NCBI RefSeq assembly: GCF_024172705.1
Contig: NZ_CP092900.1
Location: 248,001 to 312,000 of the forward strand
Origin: Candidatus Comchoanobacter bicostacola
GTDB taxonomy: Bacteria > Pseudomonadota > Gammaproteobacteria > Comchoanobacterales > Comchoanobacteraceae
Length of the DNA stretch: 64,000 nucleotides
Reading direction: 5' to 3'
Both the position numbers and the translations under genes were made by a program. Below the pieces are notes generated by a model. It had not been told where the DNA came from. It searched no databases and saw nothing but the letters and a program-made list of their open reading frames with translations. Shown here in pieces: positions 47,023-56,141 of this stretch. Every line of letters begins with the position of its first letter. Position 1 is the stretch's first letter.

Positions 47023-47463
47023 ATGAACGTTATTTTAGTACAGTCTGTTATAGGACTAGGTCGAGCAGGTGAAACTGTTTCAGTGAAACCAGGTTATGCA
47101 AGAAACTGGTTGGTTCCAACTGGGATTGCTGTACATGCAAATGCAGAAAATCAAGCTGTTGTAGAAGCTAAGCGTGCAGAAATGGAAAAAGAAGACGCAA
47201 AGCTTCGTAAAGAAGCGAACAAAGTGGCTGAAAAACTTGAAGCATTAACATTAACGCTAAAGGTTGAGGTCAATGATGAAGGAAATATGTTTGGCACTGT
47301 AGGTGTCAGTGAGTTACACAAGCTATTACAGGCAGAGGACTTAAATATTGAGCGGAAATGCATTAATATCGCACAGCCATTTGAATCATTAGGGACGCAT
47401 GAGTTTTCTGTGCAGTGTCATGTTGACGTTTCAGCTAAGATGAAGGTTTTGATTGAAGGTTAA
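47023..47463 (+). CDS. rplI: ribosomal protein bL9
   Basis: The 146-residue large-subunit protein starts MNVILVQSVIGLGRAGETVS, continues with the VKPGYARNWLVPTG rRNA-binding motif and a long Glu/Lys/Ala helix (about 50-80) that links to the C-terminal domain with GNMFGTVGV. TTGGAGAT precedes the ATG. The last base overlaps the dnaB start (TAATG). Confidence 0.97.
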   Translation: MNVILVQSVIGLGRAGETVSVKPGYARNWLVPTGIAVHANAENQAVVEAKRAEMEKEDAKLRKEANKVAEKLEALTLTLKVEVNDEGNMFGTVGVSELHKLLQAEDLNIERKCINIAQPFESLGTHEFSVQCHVDVSAKMKVLIEG

Positions 47464-48827
47464 TGTCAATAGAGGCAAAAACACCCCCTCATTCAGTAGA
47501 GGCAGAGCGGTCATTACTAGGCGCTTTGCTTCTAGACTCTGAATCATTTGAACATATTTCAGATATTATTAGGCCTGATTCATTTTATCATAAGTCTCAT
47601 CAGCTAGTCTTTGAGTCCATAGTAGCTTTAGCTAAGCAAGACAAGCCTTATGATGTGTTGATGGTTAAAAGTAGCTTAGAAAAGAAGCGTGTCCTCGATA
47701 AAGTTGGTGGGGATGTCTATTTGTATGAGCTCGCAAATGATTGTGCATCGTCTGCACATATTAAATCATATGCAGAGTTAGTTGCAGATTGTGCTGCATT
47801 ACGCTCATTAATAAAGGTTTCATCAGAGTTTATAGAAAGTGCGTATAAACCTGGAGATCGGTCGGCACGGGATTTACTTGATGAGTCAGAGCAAAAGTTA
47901 AGCAGACTTGCTCAAAATGATACGAGGAATGATGGCCCATATCGCATGGAGCATTTAGTTCCAGTAGTTGCAAGTAAGCTAGAAAAGCTCTCTGAGTCGA
48001 AAGGTGGCATCACTGGTATGCCTTCGGGTTTTAATGATTTAGATGACATGACCTCAGGTCTGCAAACGAGTGATTTGATTATTGTAGCAGGGCGACCTTC
48101 GATGGGGAAAACTGTATTTGGGGTAAATATTGCTGAAAGTGTTGCGCTGGTGGCAAAAAAACCAGTTGTTATTTTTAGCTTAGAGATGCCAGCAGAGTCG
48201 ATTGTTATTAGGCTTTTATCATCTTTATGCCGCATCAATCAGACAGATTTGCGTACAGGGAACCTTGATGAAACCCAGTGGTCTAAAGTGTCTTCTGCAC
48301 TTGGGATGTTATCCGAGTCTTCGTTATATATTGATGACACGCCTGGTATCACGCCTATGCAGTTACGTGCTAAATTACGTAAAATCGCGCGCACTGAGGG
48401 ACAATTGGGCTTAGTAGTGGTTGATTACCTTCAATTGATGCGTGTCCCAGAATTACGTGATAATCGAACACTTGAGATATCGGATATATCTAGAATGCTT
48501 AAAATTACAGCAAAAGAGTTTTCGGTTCCTGTCATTGCTTTGTCACAGTTAAATAGAAGTTTAGAGCAACGCCAGGATAAAAGGCCCATCATGTCAGATC
48601 TTAGGGAGTCTGGTGCTATTGAGCAAGATGCAGATTTAATTGCATTTATTTATCGTGATGAAGTGTATAACGAGGCTACTGAGCACAGAGGGCTAGCAGA
48701 AATTATTATAGCAAAGCATAGAAATGGACCGATTGGTAAGATCGTATTAACTTTTTTAGGTAAGTTCACACGATTTGAAAACCATGCTAAAGACTCGGAG
48801 GTCCTGTCATTAATAGAGATGGAATAA
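47463..48827 (+). CDS. dnaB: replicative DNA helicase DnaB
   Basis: The 454-residue hexameric helicase unwinds DNA at the fork. The N-terminal domain starts PPHSVEAERSLLGALL, and the RecA-like domain has GRPSMGKT (Walker A, near residue 210), VVVDYLQLM (Walker B), SQLNRSLEQR and DLRESGAIEQDAD. There is no sign of an intein. The order rplI-dnaB is common in gammaproteobacteria. Its last 19 bases contain the start of sdhE. Confidence 0.97.
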   Translation: MSIEAKTPPHSVEAERSLLGALLLDSESFEHISDIIRPDSFYHKSHQLVFESIVALAKQDKPYDVLMVKSSLEKKRVLDKVGGDVYLYELANDCASSAHIKSYAELVADCAALRSLIKVSSEFIESAYKPGDRSARDLLDESEQKLSRLAQNDTRNDGPYRMEHLVPVVASKLEKLSESKGGITGMPSGFNDLDDMTSGLQTSDLIIVAGRPSMGKTVFGVNIAESVALVAKKPVVIFSLEMPAESIVIRLLSSLCRINQTDLRTGNLDETQWSKVSSALGMLSESSLYIDDTPGITPMQLRAKLRKIARTEGQLGLVVVDYLQLMRVPELRDNRTLEISDISRMLKITAKEFSVPVIALSQLNRSLEQRQDKRPIMSDLRESGAIEQDADLIAFIYRDEVYNEATEHRGLAEIIIAKHRNGPIGKIVLTFLGKFTRFENHAKDSEVLSLIEME

Positions 48828-49048
48828 CTGACTCAGAAGTACATTGGCGTTGTAGGCGAAGCACGCTAGAGCTGGATATATTATTTGAGCGATTTTATCA
48901 TCATACATATTCTAGTTTGTCTCATGAGGAAAAAAAGGATTTCTATAGATTGCTTTGTATGGAAGACGCTGAAATTATGGATTTAATTGTAGAAGAGTCT
49001 AGTGATTACATCATTCTAAAAAAAGTTATTCAGTCCAACTTGAATTAG
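48809..49048 (+). CDS. sdhE: succinate dehydrogenase assembly factor SdhE, probable AUU start
   Basis: A short frame after dnaB encodes a protein of 79 residues like SdhE/YgfY, which helps attach FAD to succinate dehydrogenase: VHWRCRRSTLELDILFERFY, then LSHEEKKDFYRLLCMED and the helical C-terminus. The frame opens at a TAA at about 48788 and has no ATG, GTG or TTG before the conserved part. GGAGGT (48797-48802) lies six bases before ATT at 48809, which is the best start and gives the usual 11 residues before the HW pair. The family motif RGxxE reads RSTLE here: the Gly is Ser. Its 3' end overlaps icmF on the other strand by 23 bases. Confidence 0.75.
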   Translation: MNRDGITDSEVHWRCRRSTLELDILFERFYHHTYSSLSHEEKKDFYRLLCMEDAEIMDLIVEESSDYIILKKVIQSNLN

Positions 49049-51593
49049 GTAACATAAAGATCCGTTCATTATTGATGCTAATAGGATGATTGGGGTGCAT
49101 CTCTAGGTTTAAGACCCACTGGTTCTTAGGGTCATTAATTGTATATGTTTTCTTATTGGTTTGCTTTAACCCCCTTAAGAATGAAATAAATGACCAATAG
49201 TCTGAGTAAGAGTAGTTAATAATTCTTTTGTCAGTTAGCTGGATTTCTAGAGAGATAAAGTCGCCTGGGGTCCAATGCAGTGTGGTTAGTTTATGTTCGC
49301 TTAGCCGTTGCTTATTCTTGTTTGTGATTAATGTTACGCTCTCAATGGGGTGTTGAGGCTGCATGAGTTTTATTCCCCAATTTTGCAGAATGTTTTCTTT
49401 ACTAGAAATCAACGCTGCATTTAAAACCTTCGCATGCATAATGGTGCTAATGATATTGTCAGGAACGGGTATCGATAAGAGTTTATTGTTTGCCTTGTTT
49501 TTATCTAAATCAATATTTATGAATGTTTCTAAATGGTTCTTATAGAATTTGTTTATAATTCCTGATGTTGCGTATAGCTGCGTGATCTCGCTTTCATTAC
49601 AATTAGTTTGAGCATTTTTATCAAATGGAAATTGATGGCGAATAACGTTTATTGAGTGCTCAATATCTTTCCATTGCCCTGTAATATGTTGAATAGCCAA
49701 TGTCTCTATTCTATGTCTCTCATAGTTAATATACTTATTAAACCATTGTTGTTGGTAAGGATTTAGGTTACTTAATGCGCTTTGTACCGTGTTTGCAGTG
49801 TGATCATGTATTGAATATGATGATTTTATATAATTAAAGGCTTGAGATGGTGTTTCAATATGTGAGGACTCTTTAAAAAAGTCTTTTAAACGATTAAGTA
49901 ATACTATACCCTCATTGGCTTGTAATAAGTTTAATATGTCTGAGAGCTGTTCTAGGCTTGTGCGTAATTCTTCTAAATTGTGATTGGATATTTTATGTTC
50001 AAGACTATAGAGTTCCTCACGGATGTTTTGACCAATAACGCTCTGGTTCTTAGTTATATATGCTAACTGTTTATGGGCTTGCATAGCGTTTTCGGGATCT
50101 ACAGGTAATAGTGTTTTTGAAATATAGTCGATTTTATTTTTAACTTTTATATAGGATAAGTCATCTTTTAGCGTTGAGTGACACTGGGTGTAGTTATACC
50201 CTTCAATAATTTGGCATATATTTGTGATTTCACTGGGTTCTATAAAGTGAGCTAAGGTCCTGAGATTGATTTTAGACGGTGCAGTAGCAACCTGACGCCA
50301 TAATAAGGAAAGCTGTGATGCTTCTTCCTCATTTAATTTAATACCCATATATTTAATTATTTCTTTTTGTGCGTGTGATAGATGATTGCTGTTGGATGCA
50401 GAGAGCAAGAGACCTGCAACATCACGCTCTTCTGATGTCAATTCTTTACTCCATGCAGATAATGAGCGTTTGAGGTGTGTTTTATGTGGGGTATATTTAC
50501 TACTGTTTTTTATCATTGGGTAAATAACTTCTTGTGCATCATATCGGTTTAGCTCAATTTTTTGTTTATAGGTTGTATGATAATTATTTAAGTTTATGAT
50601 AACCAAGGTACACAGGAGCATAAAAAATAGTTGTTTTAGGCGTTGAGTTATGTTCCATCTATCATAACATAAGCTAGGTGGCTGAGTATGAAACAGCCCT
50701 AAGCCAAAACTACAAATGTTTAGTTTGGCTTCGTTGCAATACTCGATAGCATTTAACAGATTATATTTGAGCTTTGAAAGCGTATGAGGCAATGTAAACA
50801 AGTTTTGGCTAACACTGCTGTTGCTTTGTGCAACTAGCGTTAATTCATTGAGTTGCGCCATTAAGCTTTGAATAAATTCGCTATACTGCGTATTAATGCT
50901 TTGCCTGATTGTGTTGTCAGTGGAGTTTGGAAAACTAAATAATGGGATATTACATTCTCCGTATTCACAGCAAAAGTATAGATCTTGATGTAAGTCCTGA
51001 TTGTATAGGATTAGATGGTTTTGTTTCACACTACTGAGTATGGGGGTTAACAGGGCCCAGTCTTTCTGTAAATAATCACCAAGGTTGATTAGCTGGGTTT
51101 GGGAGATTAGGAAGTGAATGTTTTTAAATTTGATACCTGATTTTCTAAGCTCCCGGAATAACTGGTGCAATGCAATCATATTATTTTCATCATGGGAAAT
51201 CTCAATCAGCATGCTACAGTATAGTTTTTGAAATCCACGTATATAGCAGTTTTGGTATTTGAAGTTAAAGACGGGCTCTAATCCGGGTACTAGTGTGTAA
51301 TCGATAGGGTGATTAGATAAATTTAAACAAAGGCCATAGGGTTGACTTCTTACCCCAATACGCATTAGCCATGGCAAAGTTTGTCGCCATCGCTGGGTAA
51401 AGGGTTTGATCATAATGTTAAAGGGATGGTTATGGATTGTCACTTGCTCAATCGTTATCAGGGTAATGAGCGCAAAGATAATGGTTAACTCAACATGAAC
51501 CACTATGGGGCTCGCTATGACACCATAAGCCTGACATATACTTGCAACTATTAATAATAAAAAGATAAGTAACTGAGTGGATCGGTAGTTCAT
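49026..51593 (-). CDS. icmF: IcmF-like type IVB secretion protein
   Basis: The 855-residue protein has two membrane helices at the start (about 7-24 and 32-48), a third near 320-336 and a long, mostly helical periplasmic part, the topology of IcmF/TssM. No Walker A motif (GxxxxGKS/T) is found, unlike many T6SS TssM proteins. Pairing with a DotU-like gene by ATGA overlap and the lack of any other T6SS gene point to the Dot/Icm type, where IcmF and DotU stabilise the core complex in the inner membrane. Sequence similarity is too weak for me to be certain by eye. It is slightly shorter than Legionella IcmF (about 970). Confidence 0.65.
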   Translation of the reverse strand: MNYRSTQLLIFLLLIVASICQAYGVIASPIVVHVELTIIFALITLITIEQVTIHNHPFNIMIKPFTQRWRQTLPWLMRIGVRSQPYGLCLNLSNHPIDYTLVPGLEPVFNFKYQNCYIRGFQKLYCSMLIEISHDENNMIALHQLFRELRKSGIKFKNIHFLISQTQLINLGDYLQKDWALLTPILSSVKQNHLILYNQDLHQDLYFCCEYGECNIPLFSFPNSTDNTIRQSINTQYSEFIQSLMAQLNELTLVAQSNSSVSQNLFTLPHTLSKLKYNLLNAIEYCNEAKLNICSFGLGLFHTQPPSLCYDRWNITQRLKQLFFMLLCTLVIINLNNYHTTYKQKIELNRYDAQEVIYPMIKNSSKYTPHKTHLKRSLSAWSKELTSEERDVAGLLLSASNSNHLSHAQKEIIKYMGIKLNEEEASQLSLLWRQVATAPSKINLRTLAHFIEPSEITNICQIIEGYNYTQCHSTLKDDLSYIKVKNKIDYISKTLLPVDPENAMQAHKQLAYITKNQSVIGQNIREELYSLEHKISNHNLEELRTSLEQLSDILNLLQANEGIVLLNRLKDFFKESSHIETPSQAFNYIKSSYSIHDHTANTVQSALSNLNPYQQQWFNKYINYERHRIETLAIQHITGQWKDIEHSINVIRHQFPFDKNAQTNCNESEITQLYATSGIINKFYKNHLETFINIDLDKNKANNKLLSIPVPDNIISTIMHAKVLNAALISSKENILQNWGIKLMQPQHPIESVTLITNKNKQRLSEHKLTTLHWTPGDFISLEIQLTDKRIINYSYSDYWSFISFLRGLKQTNKKTYTINDPKNQWVLNLEMHPNHPISINNERIFMLPNSSWTE

Positions 51594-52153
51594 AGCGTGA
51601 TGCAGTATATTATACTTAATAAGAGAAAGAGGTTAGCGATGCATAATGATATTATGTGGTTTTTGTATAGTTGAAAAGCAGATGATGGGGGTTGTTTTTT
51701 TTTGTCTACAGATGAGAGTAGTTGCATGAGTGCTTCAATTTTAGGGTTTTTCTTATCGTCTGCTAGTTTTGCTTGTGTCATGAGCATTAAGCTGAGCTTC
51801 ATGAGCTCTTGGTTATCTTTGGGATTGCGTTTAGCAAAATCGATAGCCTTTAAAAAGTGTCCAGGGTTTTGTAGGGTGTTATTAATTGTGAATAGTTTAG
51901 ACTGTGTTGTAAAATCTACTTTTTCTTTCAGGTGCATATAGCCCCAGTCTCTAAATAAATATTTCAGACATTCATTTTGTTGTGTGGTAAAACTATGATA
52001 TAAATCTATTTGAGCATCAAGCTCAATAATTAAATATTGTAATGTCTCTATTGTGGGGCATGCAAGGAGTTGGCAGATTGAGTCATAGATCGTTAACTCA
52101 ATAATGGTTATATTTGATAGTGTAGGAATTAATTGATTAATATATTTACTCAT
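51590..52153 (-). CDS. dotU: DotU/IcmH-like type IVB secretion protein
   Basis: The 187-residue protein is helical and ends with a single membrane helix (about 165-185, HIISLCIANLFLLLSIIYC), the tail-anchored form of DotU/TssL. The YDSICQLLACPTIETLQYLI segment near residue 25 fits the family start, where the first helices carry a similar hydrophobic pattern. It overlaps icmF by four bases and follows recR after six. DotU of Legionella has about 260 residues, so this copy is short. Confidence 0.65.
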   Translation of the reverse strand: MSKYINQLIPTLSNITIIELTIYDSICQLLACPTIETLQYLIIELDAQIDLYHSFTTQQNECLKYLFRDWGYMHLKEKVDFTTQSKLFTINNTLQNPGHFLKAIDFAKRNPKDNQELMKLSLMLMTQAKLADDKKNPKIEALMQLLSSVDKKKQPPSSAFQLYKNHIISLCIANLFLLLSIIYCITL

Positions 52154-52159
52154 TACGCT

Positions 52160-52759
52160 TTAGGATGCATCATCAATGAATTTGCGACCAGATAGTGCTC
52201 TAGCCATCGTTTGTGGGTCAATGTAATCTAAGAGTCCACCAGAGGGTAAGCCATGAGCAGGTCTTGTAACTTTAATTCTGTCTGAAAACTGGTCTGCAAG
52301 ATAGTATGCGGTAGCTTCACCTTCAATTCTCGTGCTTGTTGCGATAATCATTTCATGAATTTCATATTGGCTAATAATTTCAGCTAACATGGGTATGCCT
52401 ATTTTCTCTGCTGTAATACCTTCTATGGGTGATAAAACACCATGAAGCACAAAGTATAATCCATTATATGCTTTAGATTGTTCAATAATGTCAATATTAG
52501 AAGGGCTTTCTACAATGCATATAGTGCTTTTATCCCTGCTGGGTGATGTGCATATATCACATTGATCATTTTCGGATAAGTTCCTACATGTTTTACAGTA
52601 TTTAACTTGATCTAATGCTTGTGTGAGAGTTTGTACAAAATCATAAGCTTTAGTACGGTCTTTGCTGAATATATGGTGCGCGAATCTTTGCGCGGTTTTT
52701 TCACCTACCCCTGGTAGAAACTGAAAATCATGGACTAGCTGCTTTAGTATTGTTGACAT
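52160..52759 (-). CDS. recR: recombination protein RecR
   Basis: The 199-residue protein acts with RecO and RecF to load RecA on gapped DNA. The helix-hairpin-helix LPGVGEKTAQRFAHH, the four-Cys zinc finger (CKTCRNLSENDQCDIC) and the Toprim domain with RIEGEATAYYLAD and THGLPSGG-like end are all seen. Length is normal. It is usually next to dnaX and ybaB; here it is elsewhere, between an unknown membrane protein gene and dotU. Its start overlaps the upstream gene by 32 bases. Confidence 0.95.
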   Translation of the reverse strand: MSTILKQLVHDFQFLPGVGEKTAQRFAHHIFSKDRTKAYDFVQTLTQALDQVKYCKTCRNLSENDQCDICTSPSRDKSTICIVESPSNIDIIEQSKAYNGLYFVLHGVLSPIEGITAEKIGIPMLAEIISQYEIHEMIIATSTRIEGEATAYYLADQFSDRIKVTRPAHGLPSGGLLDYIDPQTMARALSGRKFIDDAS

Positions 52760-53651
52760 AATCTCTTAGCTCTTGATCTCTGGTAAAGACAGTTGTTAAT
52801 TGTATCACGATAGCCGCTGAAAATAAAGGTGGGAGGACTGAGAATACAGATGGGTTAATGTTAAAGGCGCCAATGTTAGAAAGAATGATGCTGTGCATAC
52901 ATTTCATTGAGTTATGTAGTAGATAAGAGGTATATACTGCATAGCTTACTTTTAAAAATTCTTTAGAAAATAATGCGCTAATTAATGTGGTTATGCTGAG
53001 CAGACAGACAGTAACTATAGGTGCTATTTGAATGAGCGCCATAATTATATTCGTACCCATGTATATTACAGATGCAATGATAAGGGGTTTAAAATTAACT
53101 TTTCTTTTCTTAGTGACGACGGAACTTAGTGTTTTGTAAAACTCATATCGGTTTTCAAAACGGTGGTGAGAATGAACATATCCAGCATAAATAAATGCAC
53201 TAATGAGTATTTTCCCATTAGTAATTAGATAGCTAATAGGGAAGACGGTCGTAGCAAGTACTTGGAATAAACTGATAAAGCCAAGAAAGTCTGTTAAAAA
53301 GCTAGAGAATAATATAAATGATAATAGTAGTAAGTGTGAATTTGAAATCTTACTATTATTCTGGCTCTGGTGTAACTTGGATGAGAGTTTTTTATATTGT
53401 GAATGCTCGTAATATACTTTTATAAATATAGTAGGGATGGCTATTATGAAACCAGTTGAGATAGTAATTAAACTTGTAGGGATAAAGAAAAATCTAGCTA
53501 TCCAGGTTGCAATACCAAATCCCATTATAATGCTTGGTAGTAGCACCCTTATAGCTGAGGATGCTTTGTCAAAAACAGGTAAGCGGGGGCTTATATCTTT
53601 AACATCCCCGCTCGTTGTGTTTTGTATACTGGGCTCTTTATTCCTGTCCAT
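52728..53651 (-). CDS. polytopic membrane protein of unknown function
   Basis: About seven or eight hydrophobic segments span this protein of roughly 307 residues, with short polar loops; the N-terminal 30 residues are polar and Ser/Lys-rich. I recognise no family. The start is taken as the ATG at 53651 (MDRNKEPSIQ), inside the pnp 3' end; an ATG at 53669 is also possible. Overlap with both pnp and recR suggests translation from one mRNA. In Dot/Icm-carrying bacteria such orphan membrane proteins are sometimes effectors, but the operon context with pnp and recR gives no clue. Confidence 0.6.
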   Translation of the reverse strand: MDRNKEPSIQNTTSGDVKDISPRLPVFDKASSAIRVLLPSIIMGFGIATWIARFFFIPTSLITISTGFIIAIPTIFIKVYYEHSQYKKLSSKLHQSQNNSKISNSHLLLLSFILFSSFLTDFLGFISLFQVLATTVFPISYLITNGKILISAFIYAGYVHSHHRFENRYEFYKTLSSVVTKKRKVNFKPLIIASVIYMGTNIIMALIQIAPIVTVCLLSITTLISALFSKEFLKVSYAVYTSYLLHNSMKCMHSIILSNIGAFNINPSVFSVLPPLFSAAIVIQLTTVFTRDQELRDYVNNTKAASP

Positions 53652-55767
53652 CCTGTGAGTCAGATCCAAGGTCCTTCATTGAAAGTCTAACTTTATTGTT
53701 ACGGTCTATTTCTGTGACTTTAACCGTAACTTCCTGTCCCTCAGAGAGATAATCTCTGATTTCATTAATTCGCTCATATGAAATTTGAGAAATATGTAAA
53801 AATCCATCTTTTCCACCACCAAAGGCAACAACTGCACCAAAGTCTAGTATCTTGGTTATTTTTCCAGCAAATACTTGGCCAACTTCTAATTCGGATACCA
53901 GCTCAAGTATGTGAGCTTTACACGCTTCAGCATTGCTGTTTTCAGATGAGGCAATCGTTATCGTCCCACTGTCTGAAATATCAATCTCAACACCAAACTG
54001 TTCAATGAGTCCACGGATAACAGATCCACCTTTACCAATAACATCTTTTATTTTTTCAGTCTTGATGTCAAAGTTGATCATTCTAGGAGCGTATCCTGAA
54101 ACTTCATTTTCTTTAGGTAATGCTTTGTCCATCTCACTAAGAATAGTTGTACGTGCTATTTTAGCCTTATGAATGGCAGTAGACAGCATTTCATGAGTGA
54201 TCCCGTCTATCTTGATATCCATTTGAAGCGCAGTAATTCCGCTTTCAGTTCCAGCAACCTTTAAGTCCATATCTCCGATGTGGTCTTCATCACCAAGAAT
54301 GTCAGTTAGTATGTGTGGGGTCTCTCCATCAAGTACGAGTCCCATTGCTACACCAGCAACATGTGACTTGATAGGTACTCCGGCCGCTCTTAGCGCTAGA
54401 CTGCCACCACAGACGCTCGCCATAGAACTTGAACCGTTACATGACATGATTTCTGATACAACTCTTAATGTGTATGGAAATAATTCTTGGCTAGGTAACA
54501 CAGGTTCCAGCGCTTTTCTTGCTAAAATTCCATGTCCTATTTCTCTACGCTTTGGAGGGCCCATACGACCAACTTCACCTACTGAATAGTGAGGGAAGTT
54601 ATAGTAAAGCATGAATGAACGTTGAATTTCTGCACCAGACAGTAATTCCATGTATTCACCTTTCCCAGGAGGTGCTAATGTTGCAGTGGCTAATGCACTG
54701 GTTTCACCACGTTGGAATATTGCATCACCATGAACTCTAGGTAGGATATTGGTTTGTATATTAATAGGTCTCACTGTGTCAAAGTCACGCCCATCAATTC
54801 TTTTCTTATTCTTGAGCATATATTGATATACCCAGTCTTTTCTTAAGCTGTTAAGCTCATCCATAACTTGCTTGGAGGTGATTTCTTCATTAACAAGTGT
54901 TTCAGCAATCTGCTTATGTTGTGCTGATAGGTATGCATTACGCTCTTTCTTACTTGGCATGCTTAAGCTGTTTTCATAGGCTGAATGTGCGCTATTTATT
55001 TCAGCATCAGTAAGTAGAGAGGTGGCTGTTTCTGTATTAAGAGTTTCTTTTGCAAACTCAGGATGCTCTGCTTTGTGCTTTTCTGCAAATGATGAGATCC
55101 CTGCTGTTGCATCATTCATTGCTTCTAGACCCAGTTGGAATGACTTAAGTACATCATCTTCACTTACTTCTTTTGCTTGTGCTTCAATCATAACGATGTC
55201 ATTGACTGATCCAGCTGGCTTTCCAGCGAGTAGTAAGTTCAAGTCTGATGAAGCTAATTCATCAGACGTTGGGTTGATGATATACTTTCCACCTACGCGA
55301 CCTACTTTAACAGCAGCCACAGCATGTGTGAAAGGAAGTTTTGATACAGCAAGTGCAGCACTTGCTGCAAGGAAGCAAGGCACTTCTAGATCTACACTTG
55401 GGTCTGTAGACAGGATCTCAATAAAGATTTGTACTTCATTGCTGTATCCCTCAGGAAAGAGAGGTCTAAGTGCTCTATCAACTAAGCGTGATGCGATGAT
55501 TTCAGATTCGTTTCCACGCGTGTTCTCACGTTTGATATGACCGCCTGTGATTGATCCGCTTGCATAATGTTTTCTTAAAACCTGCACAAGAAGTGGGAAG
55601 AAGTCATTCTTTTCATCACTCTGTACACTTGAAATCACGGCATGAATTCGAGTATCGCCAATGGATAAAAGTACACTACCATCTGCCTGTTGAGCAAAGT
55701 TGCTTGATAGTGTTATGGTCTTAGTGTTGTATTCAAAGCTATGTTGAACTGATTTTGATAATGTCAC
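53638..55767 (-). CDS. pnp: polyribonucleotide nucleotidyltransferase (PNPase)
   Basis: The 709-residue enzyme degrades RNA from the 3' end with phosphate. It has two RNase PH domains (GDTRIHAVISS and later FQRGETSALATATL), the GHGILARKALEPVLP segment, a KH domain with IKDVIGKGGSVIRGL and a C-terminal S1 domain (VGQVFAGKITKILDFGAVV). The start is GTG at 55767, overlapping the rpsO stop as GTGA, so there is no room for the usual autoregulatory hairpin between the two genes. Confidence 0.97.
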   Translation of the reverse strand: MTLSKSVQHSFEYNTKTITLSSNFAQQADGSVLLSIGDTRIHAVISSVQSDEKNDFFPLLVQVLRKHYASGSITGGHIKRENTRGNESEIIASRLVDRALRPLFPEGYSNEVQIFIEILSTDPSVDLEVPCFLAASAALAVSKLPFTHAVAAVKVGRVGGKYIINPTSDELASSDLNLLLAGKPAGSVNDIVMIEAQAKEVSEDDVLKSFQLGLEAMNDATAGISSFAEKHKAEHPEFAKETLNTETATSLLTDAEINSAHSAYENSLSMPSKKERNAYLSAQHKQIAETLVNEEITSKQVMDELNSLRKDWVYQYMLKNKKRIDGRDFDTVRPINIQTNILPRVHGDAIFQRGETSALATATLAPPGKGEYMELLSGAEIQRSFMLYYNFPHYSVGEVGRMGPPKRREIGHGILARKALEPVLPSQELFPYTLRVVSEIMSCNGSSSMASVCGGSLALRAAGVPIKSHVAGVAMGLVLDGETPHILTDILGDEDHIGDMDLKVAGTESGITALQMDIKIDGITHEMLSTAIHKAKIARTTILSEMDKALPKENEVSGYAPRMINFDIKTEKIKDVIGKGGSVIRGLIEQFGVEIDISDSGTITIASSENSNAEACKAHILELVSELEVGQVFAGKITKILDFGAVVAFGGGKDGFLHISQISYERINEIRDYLSEGQEVTVKVTEIDRNNKVRLSMKDLGSDSQDGQE

Positions 55768-56039
55768 GATGCAATCCTGTGTCTGATGTTAAACTCTTTT
55801 ACAACTTTAGAATAAAGTTGTGGTTCAGTTTTATAAAGGTAGTTGAGTAACTTTCTGCGGTTTTGAACCATAGCGACTAGACCTCTAATAGCAGAATTAT
55901 CTTTTTTGTTGATTTGGCAATGTGAAGTTAGGTGCTGTATTTTTTCAGTTAACCTAACAATTTGCACGCTGCTTGAGCCGCAGTCTTTTTCATGCTGCGC
56001 ATATTGCTTTGCATTACTGGTTTCGTTATTTGTTGCCAT
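55764..56039 (-). CDS. rpsO: ribosomal protein uS15
   Basis: The 91-residue small-subunit protein shows GSSSVQIVRLTEKIQHLTSH, a HxxDxxxxR-like region with DNSAIRGLVAMVQNRRKLLN, and the final YLYKTEP segment. It differs from typical S15 by a longer polar start and NKKDNSAI in place of HKKDHHSR, losing one of the conserved histidines. GGAG precedes the ATG. A strong promoter lies at 56076-56104. It heads the chain pnp-membrane protein-recR-dotU-icmF. Confidence 0.93.
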   Translation of the reverse strand: MATNNETSNAKQYAQHEKDCGSSSVQIVRLTEKIQHLTSHCQINKKDNSAIRGLVAMVQNRRKLLNYLYKTEPQLYSKVVKEFNIRHRIAS

Positions 56040-56075
56040 TTTTACTCCGAGTCTATAAAAAATTAACTAGTGATC

Positions 56076-56104
56076 ATCATATACATTTTTTTTGCGATTA
56101 ACAA
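56076..56104 (-). promoter_or_regulatory. sigma-70 promoter for rpsO
   Basis: On the minus strand TTGTTA (56104-56099) and TATGAT (56081-56076) are 17 bases apart, 37 bases upstream of the rpsO start. It would drive the unit from rpsO to icmF. Confidence 0.7.
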
Positions 56105-56141
56105 GTGTTTTATATTGTTTATTGGTGGATTTCTTAAATGC

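Noticed and set aside
49026-52153. Type VI secretion cluster
   Set aside because: Only IcmF and DotU homologs are present; no tssB, tssC, hcp, vgrG, clpV or baseplate genes, and IcmF lacks Walker A.
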